Shown here in pieces: positions 1 to 8,636 of a DNA stretch of 37,403 bases. This stretch comes from a virus, in the IMG/VR virus record IMGVR_UViG_3300048925_000238, positions 1 to 37,403 of that record, one strand, 5' to 3'. A program made the translations under genes and the position numbers. The notes beneath the pieces are model-generated. The model searched no databases and was not told where the DNA came from. It saw only the letters and a list, made by a program, of their open reading frames with translations. Each line of letters opens with the position of its first letter. Positions within the stretch are counted from its first letter, which is position 1.

Positions 1-20
1 CGATCAGTTCCCGCTGATCG
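1..20 (-). terminator. Hairpin 20 nt past the tail-fibre stop, possible late-operon terminator
   Basis: CGATCAG (1-7) and CTGATCG (14-20) form a perfect 7-bp stem around a 6-base loop. It lies just beyond the stop codon of the last leftward gene. A U-rich tail, if there is one, would be to the left of the window, so terminator function is inferred. Confidence 0.4.
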
Positions 21-40
21 GCCAGCGCCCAGTTCTTGCA

Positions 41-1477
41 CTACTTGCCGGACTCAAGGACAGCCAGGCGCTGCTCGATGTCGGCCAGACGCAGCTCGGC
101 CGCCTCTCGCTCGCGGCGGTCACGGCGGGCCGTCGCGGCCAGAATCCAGGCGTGCAACTCGGAGATGCGGAAGCTGTAACGGTCACCGGCGGCAATCGCA
201 GGTTGGACCAGCTCGCGCCCGGCCTCGACCGCCTCCTTCAGCACGACTCGCCCGCCAGGCATGGCCAGTTGGATCAGCTCACGTCGTGCGGGAACGATGA
301 TCTCGCCGGCGTCGTCGAGTTCCGCAGGAACATCTGCCCATTGCTCTGGCACTGCCGGCCATTCGATGACCTCGGCCGCCTCAGCGGGCCATTCCCTCCA
401 CACCTCATCCTGGGCCGGCCAGGCGTCGTAGCAGAATACGCCGTAGCTGAAGGCCTCGAGTTCGTGCTTCTCCATGATCGCGATCGCTGCCTGGACGGAG
501 GGGCCTGCGTGCCAGCGCGCCGCATCGCCCTCTTCTGCAATGCGCGCGAGCCACTGCCACTTCATGGGCAGCTCGTTGATTTCCAGGAAAGCTGCCTCCT
601 CCGCGTCCGTCATGGGCACGAGAGGCGTCTTTAGGCGTTCGTCCGACGTGTTGATCGTGCCGTTGGTCGCGCACACCTGGGTCCACAGATTGGACGGTGT
701 GCCGCACGACATGGTGTTGTTCTGCACGGGGTAGAAGTGCGCATCCATGCGCCAGCCGCCGGGCGGAGCAGTCGATCCAACAGCCGTACTGGCCAGCATG
801 CGCACGAAGCCAGCCCCGAAGTGGATGTCATGGCGGTACTGATTGTTGACGTCCGCTGGGTCGCCACTCCGACCGACAATCCCGGGGATGCCCGTCGGCG
901 ACTGGATCTCCACGCCACCGATAGTGCCGGTGCGCTGGGTGATCGATCCTGTGAAAAGGGATGCGCCAGAGAAGGTCTTGTTGCCTGCGATCGACTGTGA
1001 GCCAGAGTCGTTGACCGCCCCAAGGCTGGACAAGGTGGCCAGCTTGGCTGCCTGCAAGCCTCCGAAGATCATGCTGCCATCGGCATTTAGAGCTACCTGA
1101 CCAGTAACGGATGCCGCGTTATTGGGGCGCAACAGCAGGCCACCGCTTCCAGAAGCTGCGTTGCCAGCAACAATCGCCGTACCGACGCTGTTGGCAGTAA
1201 TCGCCCCCACGTCGGCCGCAACACCATCGCCGAAGCGTAGCTGCTGAGAAACGGGCAGGCGCATGCCGATGTTGAGTACAGGGCGGCCGGTGAAGGTCTT
1301 TACGCCGCCGATGGATTCATCACCCGTCGTATGCACCACGCTGTCGTCGGAGGCCATTCCTGCCCGAATCGCGCTGACCAGCACCTTCACGTTGCTGCCC
1401 CCTTGGAAAGCAGGAATCGCCTCATTACCGGTGAGCGCAGCGGCGTTGGGGAGGCCAGAGATCTTTACGTCGACCAT
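41..1477 (-). CDS. Tail fibre with C-terminal S74-type intramolecular chaperone
   Basis: This 478-residue protein is the last gene of the leftward tail operon. The N-terminal 60 residues resemble fibre attachment regions. The middle is Gly/Ala/Ser/Asn-rich and repetitive, with two 'G(N/V)KTF(S/T)G' motifs typical of trimeric fibre shafts. Near residue 280 the motif TSDERLK marks the start of a peptidase S74 (endosialidase-type) chaperone. In that family the domain trimerises the shaft and then cuts itself off just before the Ser, using a Ser-Lys pair. The last 40 residues are charged and probably coiled coil. The ATG follows a GGAG ribosome site that overlaps the stop of the upstream tip gene. 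The receptor is unknown. No fibre-assembly chaperone is visible downstream before the window ends. Confidence 0.85.
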   Translation of the reverse strand: MVDVKISGLPNAAALTGNEAIPAFQGGSNVKVLVSAIRAGMASDDSVVHTTGDESIGGVKTFTGRPVLNIGMRLPVSQQLRFGDGVAADVGAITANSVGTAIVAGNAASGSGGLLLRPNNAASVTGQVALNADGSMIFGGLQAAKLATLSSLGAVNDSGSQSIAGNKTFSGASLFTGSITQRTGTIGGVEIQSPTGIPGIVGRSGDPADVNNQYRHDIHFGAGFVRMLASTAVGSTAPPGGWRMDAHFYPVQNNTMSCGTPSNLWTQVCATNGTINTSDERLKTPLVPMTDAEEAAFLEINELPMKWQWLARIAEEGDAARWHAGPSVQAAIAIMEKHELEAFSYGVFCYDAWPAQDEVWREWPAEAAEVIEWPAVPEQWADVPAELDDAGEIIVPARRELIQLAMPGGRVVLKEAVEAGRELVQPAIAAGDRYSFRISELHAWILAATARRDRREREAAELRLADIEQRLAVLESGK

Positions 1478-1482
1478 TTTCG

Positions 1483-3741
1483 TTACTCCAGAATCAGGGG
1501 GTCGCCCGCTTCGGTGACCAGGCGATCGCCTGCCTCGGTCACCAGCTGCGCGCGGTACAGGAAGGTGTGCTGCTGGATCTGCCAGCTGCGGTAGCCATCA
1601 CGGATGGCTTCGACTTCGACACGGATCTGCTTTCCACCACTGCCGGCGGGCGGCGTGTAGGTGTCGGTCGTGCCGCTGATCGCGGCCTGCGTTCGCACCA
1701 ATGCCCCGGCGAGGTACCAGCGAACGGTGTAGGTGGTGCCAGGCTCCGGCCCGATGTTGCCCTGCGTGGTGTCGACCAGCTGGTCGGCCTGCAGGATGCG
1801 ATCGCGGTGCGCCCACTGCACCGTCAGTTCGGTGCCGAAGGTCCACAGCTCCGGCGGGTAGGCCTCACCCTGCACGCGCAAGCGGCCGGGCGGATAGGGC
1901 CGGATCTGGCGACGCTGCAGCGTCAGCCCGATCGTCGTAGCCAGATCCGGATTCAGCTCGCCCTGGCTGGTGCGGGTGATCAGCTTCGCCTGGGGCGATT
2001 CGTTGGCCAGGTACTCGCGCCCGTCGAAGCCGACGTATTCGTCGGTGAACCACACCCGCGTACCCACGGCATGCGGCATCGGCACCGTGTCAACGCAACC
2101 ACGGGCCACGGTCAGCGTCGCGGCCACCGGGTCGATCGACACCACGCGGACCAGCTCGTCATCGATCAACGCCTCGGTGCCGACCTCGATCATGTCCAGG
2201 CTGACGCCGGCGGACAGTGCGATCGCCGTTGTGGTGGCCGTCATTGCGGTGATCAGCAGGCCAGTGGGGGCGAAGTCGGCCGCGCCCGCCTCGGCGAACG
2301 GCGCACTTCCCAGCCGGGTCTGCAGCGTGTAGCCGAACGCCACCGAGGTCGGCCGTACACCGATCGAGGTCAGGTAGCCAACGTCAGGCGATACCGCAGC
2401 CAGCTCCGACGCCCCAAGCGTCGTGGCCAGGTCGCGGTAGCTGGCCTCCTGCAGGCGCTGCACGGTGACCGGCTTGGGCTTGGTATCCGGCTCCACCCAG
2501 GCGCTGTCCGAGGGCTGGATGTAGCTGGCAGCGGCCATGCCGGCGACGTCCTGGACGACGGTCAACACCACGGCCGTGTCGGTCTGTGTGCCGTCGTCGA
2601 CGTCCAGGATGCGCACTGGCATGCGGGCAACGCCGCGCCGTGGCCACGACAGGGCACGCACCTGCCCGCGTTTGAAGGGGCCGGCATCCTGGCGTACCCG
2701 GATCTTCACCCTGCAGGGCAAGCTGCTCACTGCCGCCACTTCGCGCGCCGCAACCCGCCCCGCGAGCGCAGCGTTCCACAGGCCGGGATAGTTCTTGCGA
2801 CTGCTGACGACCCGGCCCTGCGCCTGAACGCTGGCCAGATTCTGGTAGGTGACAGCTGCGTCCTTGTTGGTGGCGATATCCCGGTAGACGACCGTGATCT
2901 CGTTGACGCTGCCTTCCAGCATCGGCTGCTGCCACTCCAGCAGCTCGATGATGTTCGCCGGGCCGATCTCTTCCAGGGTGGCTGGGTCATAGTCCGGCCG
3001 CACCAGCACCAGCTCGGTCAGCCCCGTCACCGGATCCTCGATGCGCATGCCACCTATGTGGTCGCACACCATGTCCATGAACTCGCCTGCAGGAACTGAT
3101 CGGGACCACTTCAGGCACAGGCCGAACCCTTCGTTCTTCAACGTCTGTGCCGCCTTGCGGAAGCTCTCGTCGTTGATCACGTCGATCGGGTGGCCCATGC
3201 CCTCCGTGCGCACCTGATAGATGATGTGGGCTGGGTTCATCCCTTCATCGATCTGCACCAGGTCGCCCTGCCATAGCCCCTTTTTCCAGCCTTGGCGCCA
3301 GCGCGAGACCTTCTTCGTCCAGTTCTTGATGTACGGGTTCATGGCCGACACCTGGCCATTGAAAACCGTCGTGAACAGGCCACGGGCAGCTGGCCACGGG
3401 CCGGGCACCAGCGACTGCAGATAGGTGCTTGGCATCTGGGCGGGCTCGCCCATGCGCACCTCCAGCGTGCCGACGATGCCGCCTTCGCCCTTGTCGCCGC
3501 CGAAGACCTCCGGCGCCAGGATCGTGATCGATCGAGATGCGGTAATCGGGCCGGTGGCAGGCACCGTCCTGGGGATGTTCATCCCGAGCACCTTGGTCCA
3601 CGCCGTTTGCGCGCTACCGTCCCAGACCTTGCGGTCGCCGACGCGGATCTCCCGCAGCGCGTCCACCGGGCCGAGGCATTCGCCCATATAGAGGGCCATG
3701 TAGTAGCGATAGCCTACGGTCTGTTTCTTGCCACTACCCAC
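1483..3741 (-). CDS. Tail tip / central hub protein (gpJ-like)
   Basis: This 752-residue protein sits between the small tip proteins and the fibre, the position of the central tail tip protein in lambda-like siphophages. The N-terminal third (GYRYYMALYMGECLGPVDAL and following) fits phage tail proteins that form the hub ring; residues about 200-400 resemble a tail hub fold; the C-terminal part looks like beta-sandwich (fibronectin-like) modules. It ends with a tandem repeat of LVTEAGD. The likely start is GTG, overlapping the preceding gene by 8 nt. By analogy it closes the tube, contacts the tape measure and carries the fibre. Assignment rests on position, length and general resemblance; no catalytic motif was found. 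Confidence 0.75.
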   Translation of the reverse strand: MGSGKKQTVGYRYYMALYMGECLGPVDALREIRVGDRKVWDGSAQTAWTKVLGMNIPRTVPATGPITASRSITILAPEVFGGDKGEGGIVGTLEVRMGEPAQMPSTYLQSLVPGPWPAARGLFTTVFNGQVSAMNPYIKNWTKKVSRWRQGWKKGLWQGDLVQIDEGMNPAHIIYQVRTEGMGHPIDVINDESFRKAAQTLKNEGFGLCLKWSRSVPAGEFMDMVCDHIGGMRIEDPVTGLTELVLVRPDYDPATLEEIGPANIIELLEWQQPMLEGSVNEITVVYRDIATNKDAAVTYQNLASVQAQGRVVSSRKNYPGLWNAALAGRVAAREVAAVSSLPCRVKIRVRQDAGPFKRGQVRALSWPRRGVARMPVRILDVDDGTQTDTAVVLTVVQDVAGMAAASYIQPSDSAWVEPDTKPKPVTVQRLQEASYRDLATTLGASELAAVSPDVGYLTSIGVRPTSVAFGYTLQTRLGSAPFAEAGAADFAPTGLLITAMTATTTAIALSAGVSLDMIEVGTEALIDDELVRVVSIDPVAATLTVARGCVDTVPMPHAVGTRVWFTDEYVGFDGREYLANESPQAKLITRTSQGELNPDLATTIGLTLQRRQIRPYPPGRLRVQGEAYPPELWTFGTELTVQWAHRDRILQADQLVDTTQGNIGPEPGTTYTVRWYLAGALVRTQAAISGTTDTYTPPAGSGGKQIRVEVEAIRDGYRSWQIQQHTFLYRAQLVTEAGDRLVTEAGDPLILE

Positions 3742-3961
3742 GGCCAGCCTCCTCGCGAGCGATCGCTGCCAAGCGCCGTGCGAAGGCGTCGTCCAGTGCT
3801 TCGAACTGCTCTACCGGCAGGCCTTCATCCAGGAAGCGACGCAGATCCAGACCGTGACGATCCATCCAGCTGCGGATGCCGGCGGCGCACAGCACGCCGC
3901 TGTGTTCGCCCAGCTTGGCCGCGCGGGCGTGCTCGACGGTAACCAGGACAGGACGATCCAT
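3734..3961 (-). CDS. Small conserved tail-region protein, function unknown
   Basis: A 75-residue soluble protein, rich in Ala, Arg and Glu, with no signal peptide or membrane segment. The central motif SWMDRHGLDLRRFL and the C-terminal helix (FARRLAAIAREEAGRG) suggest a small helical protein. The ATG overlaps the stop of the preceding gene (TGATG), and its end overlaps the start of the tip hub by 8 nt, so it is translationally coupled on both sides. Its constant position between the tip genes suggests a tail-tip assembly factor, but the sequence alone does not show a function. Confidence 0.75.
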   Translation of the reverse strand: MDRPVLVTVEHARAAKLGEHSGVLCAAGIRSWMDRHGLDLRRFLDEGLPVEQFEALDDAFARRLAAIAREEAGRG

Positions 3962-4191
3962 CACTTCTTGCCACCCTTGACCTTGATCGGCGTGGTGCGC
4001 AGATCGCCGTAGAACAGCACGTTGGGATCATCGATCCAGTTCGTACCGAAGACCATGCTGCACTCGCGACCGTCCTCGGCGGTGGGGACATTGAAGTCCT
4101 CCAGGGCGGCCGGCTTCGGAACCGTAGGCTTCGGGCGCATCACGTAACTGACGATCAGCGCCACGATCATTACGACGATTTGAACCCACAT
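3961..4191 (-). CDS. Small tail-tip assembly protein with N-terminal membrane segment
   Basis: A 76-residue protein. Residues 2-18 are a hydrophobic helix, followed by a Pro/Lys stretch (RPKPTVPKPAAL) and then the motif VPTAEDGRECSMVFGT, which resembles the 'VPTA-EG-PI-VVFGT' signature of small proteins encoded beside the tip genes of D3112-like siphophages. The ATG has a good ribosome site (AAAGGAG, 6 nt spacer). By position it should act in tip assembly or tail maturation, possibly at the membrane. A role in virion structure is equally possible. Confidence 0.75.
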   Translation of the reverse strand: MWVQIVVMIVALIVSYVMRPKPTVPKPAALEDFNVPTAEDGRECSMVFGTNWIDDPNVLFYGDLRTTPIKVKGGKK

Positions 4192-4202
4192 GGGAGGCTC
4201 CT

Positions 4203-4985
4203 TTAGAAGATGGGATCGGGTCCGAAGGGGTTCTTCGGCGGGATGGTGTGCTGGCCGCCGTAGTTCAGCGCGTTGTTGAACTTCTCGTGGCAGATCTGCA
4301 GGGCGTGGCCACAGCCGGGGTAGGCAGACACCAGTGCGCCCGCAGCGAGCGGCGCTGCGGTAAGCAAGGTGAGGGTCGGGCCAACATGGCCCACCACGAA
4401 GCGATACTCGATGGCCGTGCCCTGCACCCACTTGATGAAGCCGCCGACGAACCAACCGTCCGGCTTCGCCGCGAAGGCAGTGGACGTGATCGTCTGAGCG
4501 GATGCGGCCGACAACACGCCATCGACCCGGAACAGCTCCGGATTCAGGCCGCAATCGGCATCGAACAGCGCGAACGGGCACTGCGCCTGCCAGCATCGGC
4601 GAAGGCCGTTCGTCGCGGCGGCGCCGGCATTGCTCTGGCAGGTCAGGATCAGATCATTCTGTCGCTCGCTGAAGTCGCTCAGCACTCCATTCCAGGTGCC
4701 TCGGATCGCGCCGTCGCTCTTCCGGATCCGTCGCCACCGAACAATGATCCGATCGGTCGGCGGATAGGGCCGCAGCACCGATGCCAACGTGAGGGACAGC
4801 GGTACAGTCACCTCAAGATTGGACCTGGCCTCCTGGGCAGACTGGCCAAGTCGGCCGCGCTTGATTGCCTCGGGGCTGAACGACTGCGAGTCGTAGATCT
4901 CCACCCGATCGCTGGACGTGTAGCGCCAGCGCTGGGAACCACGCCCAAACTCATACAGCTCAACATGGCGGGAGAACAGGCTCAC
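4203..4985 (-). CDS. Tail tip protein, phage BR0599 / DUF2163 family
   Basis: This 260-residue protein has the family's hallmarks: an N-terminal beta-rich domain with repeated 'P.S......R' strands; a cluster of cysteines (RRCWQAQCPFALFDADCG, residues about 130-147); and the C-terminal signature GCGHALQICHEKFNNALNYG followed by IPPKNPF. In lambda-like and gene-transfer-agent tails, members of this group form a tip ring that binds an iron-sulphur cluster or metal through the cysteines (lambda gpL-like). The GTG start overlaps the upstream stop (GTGA). Context between the tip protein and the small membrane protein agrees. Confidence 0.85.
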   Translation of the reverse strand: MSLFSRHVELYEFGRGSQRWRYTSSDRVEIYDSQSFSPEAIKRGRLGQSAQEARSNLEVTVPLSLTLASVLRPYPPTDRIIVRWRRIRKSDGAIRGTWNGVLSDFSERQNDLILTCQSNAGAAATNGLRRCWQAQCPFALFDADCGLNPELFRVDGVLSAASAQTITSTAFAAKPDGWFVGGFIKWVQGTAIEYRFVVGHVGPTLTLLTAAPLAAGALVSAYPGCGHALQICHEKFNNALNYGGQHTIPPKNPFGPDPIF

Positions 4986-6682
4986 GGTTCGCTCTCCTCA
5001 GCGCCAATGCCGGCGAAGGACACGCGGCAACGCGCGACGCCCTCACCATCGGTTTCATGGGACAGCTCCACGGTGTCGGAACTGAGGCGGGCCAGCACCA
5101 TCCAGCTGATCAAGCGGATGGCACTCGGCTGCAGGGCGATGCCGTGCGGCGCGTCCAGCTGCAGGAACTCCCGCTGTGGATCCAGCTCCGTGGCCTCAAT
5201 CAGCTGCCGGTACAGCACCTGGCCACTGAACAGTTCGATGCGTAGGTGACGACGACCGGCCTGGGCGCGCCCGAAGCGGGCCACGCCTGCCCACGCCACC
5301 ACGATGCCGCTGGAGGTGGTCAGGGCTGGCTCAACCAGCTCCAGGTCATCGGCCCAAGACGGCACCCACAGCGCAGCCGCGCGGCCCTGCAACCAGTACA
5401 GCAGGCTGCGCAGATTGGCCTGCTCGGTGCGCCCCCAGGTTTGCCAGGCGTGCGACTGCAGTGGCCATGCCTTGCCGGTGATGTCATCGACGGCAACAGG
5501 GCCGATATCGCCATCGATCACCACCAGCTGCCGGCCGAACTCGGCCGTCTGCGCCTGGTCGAGGTCGGGGCGCTGCTCCAGCACAGGTCGACCGCGATAG
5601 ACCGCCGCCGGCGCCGCTGCTGGCCAGTCGCAGGTCTCCACCGCAGCCAGGCGCACGGTCGACCGCATGACCTGGTCGGTCACGCGTTCCAGGCTGGGGG
5701 TCTCGGCAATGCGAGCTGTCCTGCAGGGCAGCACCCGTGTGCCAGGTGCCCAGGCGTTGGCCGTGGGGCGGGCCAGCTGCAGACTGTCGGCGGCAATGTC
5801 GGCCACTTCCACCAGCTCGTAGGTGGTGACGTCCTTCCAAAGCATGGCCAGGCCGCCGGGGCGGTAGTCGCGCTGCGTAGCGGCCTGTACCGGGATGGAC
5901 TGCACACCCAGCGCCAGGCGCGCACTCAGCCACGACACGTCGTTCCAGACCGGCAGCGCCCAGGTACGCGCCGACCAGTCGAACAGCGCGTGTTCAAGCA
6001 CCTGGCGCTCGCGCCGGTCGGCCAGCACGCTGAACTCCCAAGAGCGCCTCGGCGAGCCACGCAATGGGAATCGGGCTTCGCCGCCGCCGATCGACTGCTG
6101 GACGTCGGTCGCCCAGGCCAGCGTTTCGGTGACAGGCCGCTCCCAATCCGGCGGCAGCATCCAAGCCGACATGCGATTGCCGGTAATCGTGACGGTGCGG
6201 CGCCCCAGGGCCACGAAGTCGTAGGACAGCGACGCCGCGATTACCGGCGGACCTTCTGTCGTGACCGACAGCTGCCAACGGCGCAACTGCAGGGCCGAGA
6301 ATGCCAACGGCGGGGCGCCAGGACCTACCAGCTCGACGCCTTCGCCGTTCTCAAGGGTCACCGACGCCAGGGTCTGCTGCTGGAGGTATGAATTCCAGAC
6401 CTGGACGTAGCGCACCTGGTTGGTGACCAGGTTGCCCAGGTCAATGCGCAGAGGCAGGACGTGGATCTTGTAGTACCAGTCATCGAACGAGCTGCGCAGG
6501 TTCGGACCAGCAGACCGCTGCTCGGGTTCCACCACCGTGGCCTCATGGCCAGGCCCCACGTAGAAGCCAGCGCCGGCCAGCGCAGAGCGGAACTGCAGCG
6601 GGATCCTGGTGCGCGGGATACTCAGGTTGGCGCTGCGCCAGTTCGGTCCCGTGCTGCTCTGGGTGGAAAGAATGACGCCCAT
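4982..6682 (-). CDS. Large tail-tip / distal tail structural protein
   Basis: A 566-residue, Trp- and Val-rich, beta-rich protein without signal peptide or membrane segment. The ATG at 6682 overlaps the stop of the upstream gene (TGATG), so the open frame further upstream is not used. It contains repeated segments of similar type (RSWEFSVLADRRERQVLEHAL near residue 230; LRSLLYWLQGRAAALWVPSW near 440), which look like two copies of a distal-tail (Dit)-type beta-sandwich. Position between the paired 324-residue proteins and the BR0599 protein fits an adaptor between tail tube and tip hub. Function is inferred from synteny with D3112-like siphophages. Confidence 0.7.
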   Translation of the reverse strand: MGVILSTQSSTGPNWRSANLSIPRTRIPLQFRSALAGAGFYVGPGHEATVVEPEQRSAGPNLRSSFDDWYYKIHVLPLRIDLGNLVTNQVRYVQVWNSYLQQQTLASVTLENGEGVELVGPGAPPLAFSALQLRRWQLSVTTEGPPVIAASLSYDFVALGRRTVTITGNRMSAWMLPPDWERPVTETLAWATDVQQSIGGGEARFPLRGSPRRSWEFSVLADRRERQVLEHALFDWSARTWALPVWNDVSWLSARLALGVQSIPVQAATQRDYRPGGLAMLWKDVTTYELVEVADIAADSLQLARPTANAWAPGTRVLPCRTARIAETPSLERVTDQVMRSTVRLAAVETCDWPAAAPAAVYRGRPVLEQRPDLDQAQTAEFGRQLVVIDGDIGPVAVDDITGKAWPLQSHAWQTWGRTEQANLRSLLYWLQGRAAALWVPSWADDLELVEPALTTSSGIVVAWAGVARFGRAQAGRRHLRIELFSGQVLYRQLIEATELDPQREFLQLDAPHGIALQPSAIRLISWMVLARLSSDTVELSHETDGEGVARCRVSFAGIGAEESEP

Positions 6683-7656
6683 CAGGACTTCCGCACCGCC
6701 CAGCCATAGTTGCCGCTTGCTGGCGGTGCGTTGGTGTTGCTGCTCATCGCCAACTTGCGCAGCCAGGGGAACACCACCCAAGTCTCGTCTGCGATCGTGA
6801 CTTCCTGCTCGGGCTCCAACCTGTCCATGTAACAAGCGCGCAGGCCGATGACATGGCCGATCGGGGAGTGGTAAGGCGTGGTGCCAGGCCGCCGGACGGT
6901 CAACTGGATCGGCTGAAACACGCTGCGGCCAGAGAAGGTGTTGTCATCCGCGCCAGCAAGCACGTAGCCAAGCCACATGCTGTCGTAGCTGTCCGACGTC
7001 GTTGCTTGGTAGATCGACCCAACACCACTACCGGCCTGACCTTCCGCACCCAGCGTTCCACCGAAGTAGTTGCACAGCTGGTGGTAGCTGTTGCTCCTTC
7101 CGTCCTCAATGCAATCGGCGCGAACATGGCCACAGCCGGTGTTGCTGGTGTTGTTGCCGAACAGGACCACGTTGGACCCGTTGGGCCCGATCAGTCCGCT
7201 CCAGCCACCGGTGCGTGCCCAATAGGTTCCATCGACATAGGTACCGCCCGCGTAGCTGCCAGCCTTCTCCAGCACGCCGAATGCGTGATGACGGTATTCG
7301 CCAGCGACTGCCTGAGCGATCGCGGCATGGATCGCGGTCCCGTTGGAGAAGAGTTTCAGGCGCGGGAAGGGGCCGGTCAGCTCGTAGGACAAGATGTCGC
7401 GAGGAGACGCCAACGGCTGCTGCGCCGGGGTCGCGCCTCCGTCGTAGCCAATGGAGATGCGCGATCGCAGGCTGTCCTGACCGGTATTGAACAGGTGCAC
7501 ATAATCCGATACTCCAGGAATGCGGACCGTGGCAGTGCGATTGGCACCTGACAGCGTATTGCGTTCGACGGTCCAGCCATTGGCCTGCGCGAACTGCACG
7601 ACCAGGTCGATCAGCGTCTGGACGTTCGGGACATTGTTGAACTCGGCGTATGCCAT
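6682..7656 (-). CDS. Tail-associated virion protein, second of a similar-sized pair
   Basis: A 324-residue protein directly downstream of a second 324-residue protein. It begins with a short helical segment (LIDLVVQFAQANGWTV), then a beta-rich domain rich in Gly, Ser, Asn and Tyr, as in exposed virion proteins. No enzymatic motif is apparent. Its partner starts with a comparable helix (LRDFLTTNAALVAANQQWQVV) and shares the order of helix, beta strands and a Gly/Tyr/Trp-rich middle, so an old duplication is plausible although identity is low. Both likely belong to the tail-tip region. A host-surface binding role is possible but not shown. Confidence 0.65.
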   Translation of the reverse strand: MAYAEFNNVPNVQTLIDLVVQFAQANGWTVERNTLSGANRTATVRIPGVSDYVHLFNTGQDSLRSRISIGYDGGATPAQQPLASPRDILSYELTGPFPRLKLFSNGTAIHAAIAQAVAGEYRHHAFGVLEKAGSYAGGTYVDGTYWARTGGWSGLIGPNGSNVVLFGNNTSNTGCGHVRADCIEDGRSNSYHQLCNYFGGTLGAEGQAGSGVGSIYQATTSDSYDSMWLGYVLAGADDNTFSGRSVFQPIQLTVRRPGTTPYHSPIGHVIGLRACYMDRLEPEQEVTIADETWVVFPWLRKLAMSSNTNAPPASGNYGWAVRKS

Positions 7657-7659
7657 TTT

Positions 7660-8634
7660 TCACTCCAAAGCAAAGGCGGCGTATTCGCCGTCGCCGGTTC
7701 GATACACGTTCGGCACCAGCAGGTAGTCCACACCATTCACGGTCACGATCTGCTCTGCCGTGGCGCCAAAGGCTGGTGTGTAGAAGACGCCATCGAAGCT
7801 GCCGAAGAACTGCCCGCGCTCTGGCATGTCGCCGACCTGCCCACCTCGGTCGTAGTTGCCAGGCACCCAGCCAATGCCGACGAGCTGGCCACGTTGCAGC
7901 CAACGCTGACCGTCAAGGCAGTTCCGGAAGTTCTGCTGACGGACGCCACGTGACCACGGCAAGGTCATTCGCGCGGTCGTCAAGGTGCTGCCGCTGTAGG
8001 AGTTCCGAATCGGCATCCACGCCTGGACCGGACTGAACAGATACCCCTGACTCAAGGCCAGGTTGCCGCTGCCATCAGCGTTCGCGTTCCAGAAGTTCGA
8101 ATGCTGGTAGGTGTCCAGCGACGCCTGCGCGTTCCTCCCCAGGAAGGACGCGCCGATGAACAACGGATAGCTCCAATCCCCCGGCAGGTGCTCCGGCAAG
8201 ATGAAGCCGCCATACATGGCGTCGTAGCGACCATTGATGCGGGTGATCACCTTGAAGCAACGACCGTTGGCGATGAACCAGTACTTGATGGGCGAGTTCA
8301 CGCCCAAGATCGAGATGTAGTTCGAATTGGCGCCAGGCGGGTCGATGCTCGGCAGCGCGGGGTTGTACGCAACGTGGCCGCGCAGGGTCATGTTGTAGTA
8401 GTTGCTGGCCGGCACGACCCACGCCAGCAGCGACAGATAGATCTCATCTTCACCAGCGAGCCCGCGTCCCTTCAGTGACACGAAATCGTTGGCCGCGATC
8501 GGGCCGCTGGCCACGCCGCCCACCACCTGCCACTGCTGGTTCGCTGCCACCAGTGCCGCGTTGGTGGTCAGGAAGTCCCGCAGGCGGGCCATGAGGTCGG
8601 TGATGTTGGCTGCGGTGTCGGTTGCCCAGACCAT
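7660..8634 (-). CDS. Tail-associated virion protein, first of a similar-sized pair
   Basis: A 324-residue protein encoded right after the tape measure (3 nt gap) and just before its size-matched neighbour. The N-terminal helix is followed by a beta-rich domain with many aromatic and small residues (NSPIKYWFIANGRCFKV, GQFFGSFDGVFYTPAFG). No signal peptide, membrane segment or known catalytic motif is seen. The place after the tape measure is where siphophages encode distal-tail and tip proteins. I infer a tail-tip structural role; the exact position in the virion is unknown. Confidence 0.65.
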   Translation of the reverse strand: MVWATDTAANITDLMARLRDFLTTNAALVAANQQWQVVGGVASGPIAANDFVSLKGRGLAGEDEIYLSLLAWVVPASNYYNMTLRGHVAYNPALPSIDPPGANSNYISILGVNSPIKYWFIANGRCFKVITRINGRYDAMYGGFILPEHLPGDWSYPLFIGASFLGRNAQASLDTYQHSNFWNANADGSGNLALSQGYLFSPVQAWMPIRNSYSGSTLTTARMTLPWSRGVRQQNFRNCLDGQRWLQRGQLVGIGWVPGNYDRGGQVGDMPERGQFFGSFDGVFYTPAFGATAEQIVTVNGVDYLLVPNVYRTGDGEYAAFALE

Positions 8635-8636
8635 GT

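Noticed and set aside
1-40. Possible further minus-strand gene (in-frame reading KNWALADQREL after the fibre stop)
   Set aside because: No start with a ribosome site, same frame as the fibre stop, and bases 1-20 form a perfect hairpin. Too little sequence to judge.
1567-3099. Long open frame on the plus strand opposite the tip hub gene
   Set aside because: It is antisense to a clear gene in high-GC DNA, has no ribosome site and no recognisable domain; long antisense frames are expected at this base composition.
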